This document shows positions 1 through 5,203 of a stretch of DNA of 13,415 nt, piece by piece (positions within the stretch are counted from its first letter, which is position 1; every line of letters begins with the position of its first letter). The position numbers were made by a program, and so were the translations under genes. Origin of the DNA: CAZXWK01 sp964644675 (GTDB taxonomy: Bacteria; Actinomycetota; Coriobacteriia; Anaerosomatales; JAAXUF01); contig CAZXWK010000049.1 of assembly GCA_964644675.1 (NCBI GenBank), positions 1 to 13,415 of the forward strand, written 5' to 3'. The notes beneath the pieces are model-generated. The model did no database searches and was not told where the DNA came from. It saw only the letters and a program-made list of their open reading frames with translations.

Positions 1-700
1 GACCCGAGGCCTTCGAGGCCTCGACGAGCTTGTCCGCCGAGGAACCGGCGTCGTCACCCTTGGGCGGGTTGACCTTCACGAAGTCGGCGCCCAGGCAGCA
101 CGCGGTACCGGCGGCGCCGGCGATGAGGTGCGCGCTCTTCTCGTCGGCGACGGCCTTGCCGCGCGGATACATCCACAGCACGACCACGAGGCCGAGCGCG
201 TGCGCGTCGGCGATGAGCTGACCGGCCTCGGTCATCATCGTGGACTCGTACTCGGAACCCAGGTAGATGGTGTAGCCGATGCCGACGACGTTGACGCCGT
301 TGTCGACGAGGTCGGCCACGACCTGGATGTCGTAGAGCTGCGGCGAGTACGGATCGTCCTGGCTCGTCTTCACCAGGTGGGTCTTGCTGTTCATCTTCAC
401 GAGGTAGTTGATCTGCGGGTAGTCCGGCGCATACTGCGCGATCAGGCCACGCTGGCCGGCGAGCACGCCGACGACGCCCTGACTGCCGATGCGGAACAGG
501 TGCTCCGGCTCGTTGTCCTCGGCCGAGATGCCCTCGCCGAAGAAGTCGTCATTGAGGTGCTCGATCTTCTGGTCGCACGCGAAGAGCATGAGGCGCCCCG
601 TGTTCTGGGTCGCCTTGAGGTAGTTGTCGATGTAGCGCTCGCGCATCGCTGCCGGCACGTCAGCCGGAACGCGAACCTGGTCACGAGTGATGCTCGGCAT
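1..700 (-). CDS. DhnA-type class I aldolase (probable fructose-bisphosphate aldolase), cut by window edge
   Basis: The first 233 residues of a cytoplasmic TIM-barrel aldolase are present and the C-terminus lies outside the window. The protein resembles archaeal-type (DhnA family) class I aldolases, which cleave fructose 1,6-bisphosphate through a Schiff-base lysine and need no metal. Visible signatures are FACDQKIEHL (39-49, with Asp43 as the likely phosphate/substrate-site acid), LWMYPRGKA (175-183, Tyr178 matching the catalytic tyrosine) and GADFVKVNPP (204-213, Lys209 as the Schiff-base lysine). All three catalytic positions expected from the family are intact. The ATG start at 700-698 is preceded by a near-perfect Shine-Dalgarno AAGGAGG seven bases upstream, which suggests strong translation. 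Substrate identity is inferred: related DhnA members act on other sugar phosphates (LsrF on phospho-AI-2) or in early aromatic synthesis. The family assignment is firm, the exact substrate less so. Confidence 0.88.
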   Translation of the reverse strand, partial: MPSITRDQVRVPADVPAAMRERYIDNYLKATQNTGRLMLFACDQKIEHLNDDFFGEGISAEDNEPEHLFRIGSQGVVGVLAGQRGLIAQYAPDYPQINYLVKMNSKTHLVKTSQDDPYSPQLYDIQVVADLVDNGVNVVGIGYTIYLGSEYESTMMTEAGQLIADAHALGLVVVLWMYPRGKAVADEKSAHLIAGAAGTACCLGADFVKVNPPKGDDAGSSADKLVEASKASG

Positions 701-856
701 GAAGCCCCCTCCTTCGGATGAACACTGCTTCGAAACACGCGGCGCGGGAGGTGCTCCCACGCCGACAACAGCCACCGAACAGGGTACGCGAAGCGCGCCG
801 CCCGCGCCAGCGATGACGACCGCACGGTCGGGGTCGAGCGCGCGCCGCCGCGAGGC
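701..856 (-). promoter_or_regulatory. Leader region of the aldolase gene with a weak candidate promoter
   Basis: This 156-base gap separates the GNAT stop from the aldolase start. On the minus strand it holds TACCCT (786 to 781), which fits an actinobacterial -10 of the form TAnnnT, but no good -35 lies 16-18 bases upstream. A short palindromic hairpin (CGACCG at 817-822 against CGGTCG at 825-830) sits just after the GNAT stop and could help end its transcript, though no T-run follows. The strong ribosome binding site at 708-714 suggests the aldolase has its own promoter here. That is inference. Confidence 0.3.
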
Positions 857-1378
857 TCAGCGCGCAGAGGGCTCCGGCGAGTCGGATGCGACGATCGCGC
901 GCCGCATCGTGCGGTGCGGGATGCCGGTCAGCGAGCTCGCGAACGGCTCGCTCTCGTACCGGTAGCCGAGCGATTCGTAGAAGCCGAACGCCGTCTCCCG
1001 GGCGTGCAGCCACGTCGTCTCGGCCCCCTCGCGGGCCGCGATGGCGTGCAGCTCGCCCATGAGCACGCGGCCTACTCCGGACCCCCGCGCGCCCGGCGCC
1101 ACCGCCACCTGCCGCACCTGCCGCTCGGTATCTCCCGGGGCCGGCAGGAGCCGCGCCGCGCCGAGAAGCCCGCGGTCCGCCGCGATTGCGACGGCGAACT
1201 CGCTGCCGTGGGCGGGCTGGTACCAGTCGGCGTCCCGATCGACCCCGAAGTCGCGGTAGAGGACCTCGTAGTAGAGCGCGAGCACCTCGTCGAAGCGCGA
1301 CCACGCGTGATCGACCACCAAGACGGAGGGCGCAGCTGCGGAGGCGTCGTCGAACCGTCCCCGGCCGATGAGGGTCAT
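857..1378 (-). CDS. GNAT-family N-acetyltransferase
   Basis: This is a 173-residue protein of the Gcn5-related acetyltransferase family, which moves an acetyl group from acetyl-CoA to an amine. The acetyl-CoA-binding motif A is clear: strand VRQVAVAPGARGSGVG, with the R-x-x-G-x-G pyrophosphate loop at about residues 98-103, followed by helix RVLMGELHAIAAREGA. The segment AFGFYESLGYR (about 130-140) is the typical motif B with the family's conserved Tyr-x-x-x-Gly-Phe/Tyr pattern. The early part (VLALYYEVLYRDFGVDRDADWYQPAHGSEF) resembles the putative GNAT group that begins with a short helical segment and an acidic loop. Length is normal for a single-domain GNAT. The ATG start has a modest AAAGG seven bases upstream. 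The substrate cannot be told from sequence, and neighbouring genes give no clue. Confidence 0.88.
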   Translation of the reverse strand: MTLIGRGRFDDASAAAPSVLVVDHAWSRFDEVLALYYEVLYRDFGVDRDADWYQPAHGSEFAVAIAADRGLLGAARLLPAPGDTERQVRQVAVAPGARGSGVGRVLMGELHAIAAREGAETTWLHARETAFGFYESLGYRYESEPFASSLTGIPHRTMRRAIVASDSPEPSAR

Positions 1379-1430
1379 GCACGTGCCTTTCGATGGGCGT
1401 GTCTCAGCAGGTTCGACCTCACGGCCAAGA

Positions 1431-1456
1431 GGCGAGTCGTGGGGATCACGATCGCC
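1431..1456 (-). terminator. Imperfect hairpin between the small paralogue and the GNAT gene
   Basis: The plus-strand sequence ggcga-g-tcgtg-gggat-cacga-tcgcc folds into a 10-bp stem with a one-base bulge. It lies 27 bases after the stop of the 68-residue protein gene and before the GNAT start, so it could end that short transcript. No clear T-run follows on the minus strand, so it may be only a folded leader. Confidence 0.3.
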
Positions 1457-1482
1457 TCCGCCCGCTCGGTCGCCAGCCTATC

Positions 1483-1689
1483 CTAGACGTTCAGGTCTAC
1501 TCCGAGCACTTCCTTCGCCGCGTCCTTGAGCTTGACGAGCTTCTCGGGATCGTCCGGCGTGTTCGGGAACACGATGGCGAGGAAGAACCCCGCCTTCATG
1601 CTGATGAGACCCTTGGTCTGGACGGGATCCAGGCCCCGGTCATCGATCGTGCGGTCGATGACGCTCACGGCGTCGTAGAGCCGCCCCAC
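1483..1689 (-). CDS. Unrecognised 68-residue protein, copy B of a tandem pair
   Basis: I do not recognise this family. The protein is 68 residues and matches the next gene upstream (1856-2062) along its full length without gaps, with 44 identical positions (about 65%). Conserved blocks are MGRLYD at the N-terminus, RGLDP (18-22), the hydrophobic core AGFFLAI (33-39) and TPDDPEK (44-50), followed by a helix-like stretch ending in EVL. The core is too short to be a confident membrane span. There is no cysteine or histidine, so metal binding is unlikely. The start is GTG at 1689-1687: an in-frame TGA lies ten codons upstream with no other start between, and the paralogue begins at the same residue. 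Substitutions between copies are largely conservative (Lys/Arg, Ile/Val), as expected for a protein under selection. A terminator-like hairpin separates it from copy A. Confidence 0.82.
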   Translation of the reverse strand: MGRLYDAVSVIDRTIDDRGLDPVQTKGLISMKAGFFLAIVFPNTPDDPEKLVKLKDAAKEVLGVDLNV

Positions 1690-1808
1690 TGTCCACCCCC
1701 CGTACCGCGTGCGCGCTCAGCGGGCCAAGACCCGCCCCTCCAGTACTCTCGTCGGCGCAAAACCGTCCCGACTGAAGGGTCAATCGGTCGTCGGCCACGA
1801 AAACGCGA

Positions 1809-1831
1809 ACGGCGCCGGAGTCCGGCGCCGT
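1809..1831 (-). terminator. Rho-independent terminator after copy A
   Basis: A perfect 10-bp stem (1809-1818 pairs with 1822-1831, core CGGCGCCGG) encloses a 3-base loop and lies 25 bases past the stop of the 1856-2062 gene. On the minus strand it is followed by TTCGCGTTTT, a broken T-rich tail. The arrangement fits an intrinsic terminator. It implies that copy B (1483-1689) needs its own promoter in the 120 bases between, where I see a TTGACC (a -35-like hexamer) but no convincing -10. Confidence 0.6.
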
Positions 1832-1855
1832 CGAATCGAACGGGTCGAGAAAGAG

Positions 1856-2062
1856 CTAGATCGGCAGGTCGATGTCGAGCACCTCGCGCGCGGCCTGCTT
1901 GAGGCGGTCGATCTTCTCGGGATCGTCGGGGGTGTGCGGGAAGATGATCGCCAGGAAGAACCCGGCACGCATGCTCACTTCGCCTTTGACTTTGATCGGG
2001 TCGAGGCCCCTGGCCTGCGCGACACGGTCGATCTCAGCGACTCCATCGTAGAGTCGTCCCAA
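1856..2062 (-). CDS. Unrecognised 68-residue protein, copy A of a tandem pair
   Basis: This is the upstream member of the pair and is also exactly 68 residues. It carries the same blocks as copy B: MGRLYD, RGLDP, SMRAGFFLAI, FPHTPDDPEK and a C-terminal REVLDIDL. The start is TTG at 2062-2060. An in-frame TGA lies three codons upstream, so no longer protein is possible, and a G-rich ribosome site (GGGGGAG) lies nine bases before the TTG. The gene begins 73 bases after the nadE stop in the same direction and could be read through from nadE; a TATGGT hexamer (2115 to 2110) is a weak alternative -10. The protein is small, probably helical and lacks a signal peptide. I infer a cytoplasmic protein of unknown role. 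Nothing in the sequence supports a link to NAD synthesis beyond position. Confidence 0.82.
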   Translation of the reverse strand: MGRLYDGVAEIDRVAQARGLDPIKVKGEVSMRAGFFLAIIFPHTPDDPEKIDRLKQAAREVLDIDLPI

Positions 2063-2135
2063 CGCGAATCACTCCCCCGCCTGCGGCTCGTCCGAAAATC
2101 CCCTGCAGCACCATACCCCGAGCAGTACCGTTCTG

Positions 2136-3743
2136 CTACCCCCGATACCGGTTCGTGATAGGCATTCGGCGGTCCTTGCCAAAAGCCTTCTGAGTGATCC
2201 GCACGCCCATCGGCCCCTGGCGCCGCTTGTACTCCGCGCCGTCGGTGAGCCGCACCACCCGGTCAACCGTGCCGGGGTCGTAGCCGGCCGAGACGATCGC
2301 CTCGGCACTCCAGTCGCGCTCGACGTAGCGTTCGAGGATCGCGTCGAGCTCCTCGTAGGGCGGGAGTGAGTCTTGGTCGAGCTGATCGGGCCTGAGCTCG
2401 GCGCTCGGCGCCTTGTCGATGATCGTCTGCGGGATCACGGGTACGGCGCCCTGGCCGTTGCGCCACCGAGCGAGGTCGTACACGCGTGTCTTGAAGACGT
2501 CCTTGATGGGCGCGTATCCCCCGACCATGTCACCGTAGAGCGTCGAGTAGCCCACCGAGAGCTCGCTCTTGTTGCCCGTAGCGAGCGTGAGCCAGCCGAA
2601 CTTGTTCGAGAGTCCCATCAGCAGCGTGCCGCGCACGCGCGCCTGGAGGTTCTCCTCGGCGACGTCGGGCTGCCGGTCGCCGAACGCCGGCGCGAGCGTG
2701 TCGAGGAGCGCCTGGAAGGGTCCCTCGACCGGTAACTCGAGCACTTCGATCCCCAGAGCCTCGCCCAGCTCGACCGAGTCGGTGACGCTGCCCGGTGAGG
2801 AGTAGCGGCTCGGCATCATGACGCCGTGAACATGCTCGGGGCCCAGCGCGTCGGCGGCGATCGTCGCGGTGAGCGCCGAGTCGATCCCGCCGGAAAGGCC
2901 GAGCACCACGTCGCTGAAGCCGTTCTTCGTCACGTAGTCGTGCAGTCCGAGCCCGATCGCGCGGTAGACCTCCTCATCGCCTTCGAGCTGCGGGGCCAGG
3001 TCGGACGAGGCGCCGAGCTTGGCGCCGGGCGTGAAGTCGGCGATCACCAGGTCTTCCTCGAATGCCCGCCCGCGCGCGACGACCTCGCCGGAAGGCGCGA
3101 TCACGACACTACGGCCGTCGAAGACGAGTTCGTCCTGGCCGCCCACCATGTTGCAGTACGCGAGCCAGACGCCGTTGTCCCGCGCGCGGTCGCACAGCAT
3201 CTCCTCGCGCTCGATCCCCTTGCCCGCATGGAACGGCGACGCCGAGACGTTGAAGACGACCTGCGCGCCCAGCTCTCTGGCCTCTGCGACGAGGTCTGGC
3301 ACCCAGATGTCCTCGCAGATCGTGTTCGCGAACATCGACCCGCCGAGTTCGGTCAGGCCAGGCGCATCGCCGGGGGTGAAGTAGCGACGCTCGTCGAAGA
3401 CGCCGTAGTTGGGCAAGCGGCGCTTGAAGTAGGACTGCAGGACGCGGCCGTTGCCGCAGAGCGCGACCGCGTTGTAGAGCTGGTCGCCGACGCGGTCCAC
3501 GTAGCCGACGAGCGTCGAGTGAAGGCACCCCGCCGCGACCTGCTCGAGGGCCGCGAGGTTGTCGTCGACGAAGTGGTCCTTGTAGAGCAGGTCCTCGGGC
3601 GGATAGCCCGTGAGCACGAGCTCGGGCAGCAGCGTGTAGCCCGCGCCAGCCTTCTCGGCGGCCGAGATGGCCTCGAGCGCCTTGCGGACGTTGCCGGCGA
3701 TGTCACCGACGGTCGGGTTGATCTGTGCGAGCGCGACGCGCAT
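2136..3743 (-). CDS. nadE: Glutamine-dependent NAD+ synthetase
   Basis: This 535-residue two-domain enzyme carries out the last step of NAD+ synthesis, amidating nicotinic acid adenine dinucleotide with ATP and with ammonia released from glutamine. Residues 1 to about 250 form a nitrilase-type glutaminase domain with the full Glu-Lys-Cys triad: Glu41 (LLPELVLTGYPPEDLL), Lys107 (YFKRRLPNYGVFDE) and Cys143 (NTICEDIW). Residues from about 260 form the synthetase domain, with the PPi-binding loop SGGIDS (284-289), TGNKSE (389-394) and the GGYAPIKD stretch (408-415) typical of the family. The C-terminal YKRRQGPMGVRIT and FGKDRRMPITNRY segments match the usual end of the long form, so the gene is complete. 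The ATG has GAGGAG a few bases upstream. It sits 57 bases after tspO and may share its transcript. Confidence 0.97.
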   Translation of the reverse strand: MRVALAQINPTVGDIAGNVRKALEAISAAEKAGAGYTLLPELVLTGYPPEDLLYKDHFVDDNLAALEQVAAGCLHSTLVGYVDRVGDQLYNAVALCGNGRVLQSYFKRRLPNYGVFDERRYFTPGDAPGLTELGGSMFANTICEDIWVPDLVAEARELGAQVVFNVSASPFHAGKGIEREEMLCDRARDNGVWLAYCNMVGGQDELVFDGRSVVIAPSGEVVARGRAFEEDLVIADFTPGAKLGASSDLAPQLEGDEEVYRAIGLGLHDYVTKNGFSDVVLGLSGGIDSALTATIAADALGPEHVHGVMMPSRYSSPGSVTDSVELGEALGIEVLELPVEGPFQALLDTLAPAFGDRQPDVAEENLQARVRGTLLMGLSNKFGWLTLATGNKSELSVGYSTLYGDMVGGYAPIKDVFKTRVYDLARWRNGQGAVPVIPQTIIDKAPSAELRPDQLDQDSLPPYEELDAILERYVERDWSAEAIVSAGYDPGTVDRVVRLTDGAEYKRRQGPMGVRITQKAFGKDRRMPITNRYRG

Positions 3744-3800
3744 GGGCTGCTCCTCGGCATCCGGACCGATCCACGTCTCCGAGTCTACCCGACAGGTCCG

Positions 3801-4202
3801 TCAGCGGTTTGAGAGCGTGATGCTGACCTGCAGCGTCGTCGCGGTCGCGACCCAGATGAAGTACGGGATCAGCAGGCCCGAGACCCAACGGGAGCCGGGC
3901 AGCCACGCGAGGAACGCCCACCAGACGATGGTCGCCAGCACGACGAGGATGTCGGCGGTGGCGAGGGGCAGGTTCCGCATCCCGAAGAAGATCGGCGTGA
4001 ACGCGACGTTGGCCACGAGATTCACGACGAGCGGGACCAACACGAGCTTGCCGAGGTCGCCTCGGTAGACCTTGAACGCCGTCGCCAACGCCGCGACCGC
4101 GATGATCGGGTACAGGAGCGTCCAGATCAGCCCGATCGTCTGCGGTGCGGGAGTCCACGACGGCTTCGCGAGCTCGTCGTACCACGACGACACGTACTGC
4201 AC
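3801..4202 (-). CDS. tspO: TspO/MBR-family tryptophan-rich membrane protein, short form
   Basis: This is a 133-residue hydrophobic protein of the TspO/MBR family, which binds porphyrins and related ligands in membranes. Family signatures are WYDELAKPSWTPAP (7-20) leading into IGLIWTLLYPIIAVA (23-37), the third span around 52-74, WWAFLAW in the fourth span (94-100), and PYFIWVATATTLQVSITLSN (113-132), which corresponds to the usual PYLLWVxFAxxLNxxI ending. Family members usually run about 150-160 residues with five spans, the first lying before the WYxxL motif. Here the protein starts only six residues before that motif, so four spans are visible. The start is GTG at 4202-4200 with GGAG five bases upstream. 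In-frame codons further upstream encode a polar, arginine- and proline-rich stretch without a start or a membrane segment. Ligand and function are unknown. Confidence 0.87.
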   Translation of the reverse strand: MQYVSSWYDELAKPSWTPAPQTIGLIWTLLYPIIAVAALATAFKVYRGDLGKLVLVPLVVNLVANVAFTPIFFGMRNLPLATADILVVLATIVWWAFLAWLPGSRWVSGLLIPYFIWVATATTLQVSITLSNR

Positions 4203-4515
4203 GTCGACTCCGATCCCGCTCTGTGGCCCGCGAGGCGCGGGTCGAGCCGTCGGCCTGACGGCTCTCGTCGTGTATACCCGAGCCGCCTCTAACTGGCCGG
4301 ATAGACACGCCCGGCCTGCGGCGTTGCCGCGACGTTACCTACCTGCGGCGTTGCCGAAAGTGGCATGGACATCGCTTCCCTGCGCCTTCGGCCGACCGTC
4401 CGCTCATAGACAGCACGCCCACGAAGGCTGTGACGGCACGGCACGACCGCGGCACCGGCTCACGGACTCCCGAGCACGGCCCGCGGCCGTACTGCAACCG
4501 GCAGGAAGGCACTGT
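4203..4515. other. Divergent intergenic region between tspO and the NlpC/P60 gene
   Basis: These 313 bases hold no gene I can support. The region must carry the promoters for tspO (leftward) and the hydrolase (rightward). On the minus strand TATACA (4276 to 4271) is a fair -10 for tspO, without a matching -35. It also holds a 15-bp direct repeat, described separately. I looked for the c-di-AMP (ydaO) riboswitch that often precedes secreted cell-wall hydrolases in actinobacteria and did not find its conserved sequence blocks. Confidence 0.4.
4315..4356. repeat. Perfect 15-bp direct repeat, two copies
   Basis: CCTGCGGCGTTGCCG occurs at 4315-4329 and again at 4342-4356, start to start 27 bases apart. 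Each copy contains a small dyad (GCGGC-GTT-GCCGC in the first, one pair shorter in the second). The copies lie about 160-200 bases before the hydrolase start and 110-155 bases before the tspO start. They could be paired protein-binding sites for either gene or a chance duplication. Confidence 0.65.
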
Positions 4516-5118
4516 GTGAAGGTACGAGGGACGTTCTCATCCGGGTCGGCGATTCTCGGCCGGCTCCTCCTGGCCATCCCCCTCTCGATGGCGATCCTGA
4601 TGGCGGTCCACACCGCCCCCGCACACGCTCTCACCCGCGCCGAGGTCATCGACCGCGCGCAGATCTGGGTGAAGAAGCGGGTGCCGTACAGCCAGTCCGG
4701 CTCGTATCACGGCTATCGCCGTGACTGCTCGGGCATGGTGTCCATGGCGTGGAAGCTCAAGACCTCCTACACCTCGGACACGATCCGCTCGGCAGGCCGG
4801 CGTATCTCGAAGAGCCAGCTCCAGCCCGGTGACGCGATCCGCTACCCGGGTCACGTGGCGATCTTCGCCGGCTGGAAGAACAAGCGTAAGGGCACGTACT
4901 ACGCGCTCGAGCAGCCCGGTTGGGGCGGCCACGCGCACAAGAAGGTCAAGAAGTGGAAGCGCGGCTCGATGGCGCTGAGGCGCCGCGGCATCGAGGACAA
5001 CCCGATCGCCGTGGCCGCAGCCACGCCGACGGCGCCCGCCGTCGCGAGCGCGACCACTCCGGCAACGACGGCGGCAGTGACCGCCGCGGCGGCTGTAGAG
5101 ACCACACCCGCACCCTAG
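4516..5118 (+). CDS. Secreted NlpC/P60-type peptidoglycan hydrolase
   Basis: This 200-residue exported protein probably cuts peptide cross-links in peptidoglycan. Residues 1-38 form a signal peptide: basic start, hydrophobic core LLLAIPLSMAILMAV, and cleavage expected after Ala-His-Ala (36-38). A compact NlpC/P60 fold follows, with the catalytic cysteine in RRDCSGMVSMAW (Cys71) and the histidine in GDAIRYPGHVAIFAGW (His113). The third polar residue of the triad is unclear; Glu132/Gln133 in YYALEQ are candidates. A lysine/arginine-rich patch (142-157) may bind anionic wall polymers. The tail from about 164 is low-complexity Ala/Thr/Pro, as in wall-spanning linkers. The GTG start is chosen because AGGAAGG lies six bases upstream and the signal peptide begins there. 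The frame is open further upstream but without signal-like sequence. It is the only gene in the window I support on this strand. Confidence 0.88.
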   Translation: MKVRGTFSSGSAILGRLLLAIPLSMAILMAVHTAPAHALTRAEVIDRAQIWVKKRVPYSQSGSYHGYRRDCSGMVSMAWKLKTSYTSDTIRSAGRRISKSQLQPGDAIRYPGHVAIFAGWKNKRKGTYYALEQPGWGGHAHKKVKKWKRGSMALRRRGIEDNPIAVAAATPTAPAVASATTPATTAAVTAAAAVETTPAP

Positions 5119-5143
5119 TCGCAGCACACAAGCTGACAACTGA

Positions 5144-5176
5144 CGCGCCCCCGTCGAGATCCTCGGCGGGGGCGCG
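5144..5176. terminator. Shared bidirectional hairpin terminator
   Basis: A 10-bp perfect stem (CGCGCCCCCG at 5144-5153 with CGGGGGCGCG at 5167-5176) continues through a T-G wobble into a further 4-bp stem (CGAG with CTCG) closed by a 3-base loop. It lies between the convergent hydrolase gene (stop at 5118) and the surface-protein gene (stop at 5204), so it can serve both. Neither side has a strong T-run. Confidence 0.65.
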
Positions 5177-5203
5177 CGCGTTCCGGTCGACCTCAGTGGG
5201 TCG

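Noticed and set aside
4203..4515. Possible c-di-AMP (ydaO-type) riboswitch before the secreted hydrolase
   Set aside because: The conserved blocks of that riboswitch are not present; only a direct repeat and scattered short dyads are seen.
4072..4515. A longer N-terminus for the hydrolase starting upstream of 4516
   Set aside because: It would overlap the tspO gene and bury the signal peptide; the GTG at 4516 has a strong ribosome site and directly begins the signal peptide.
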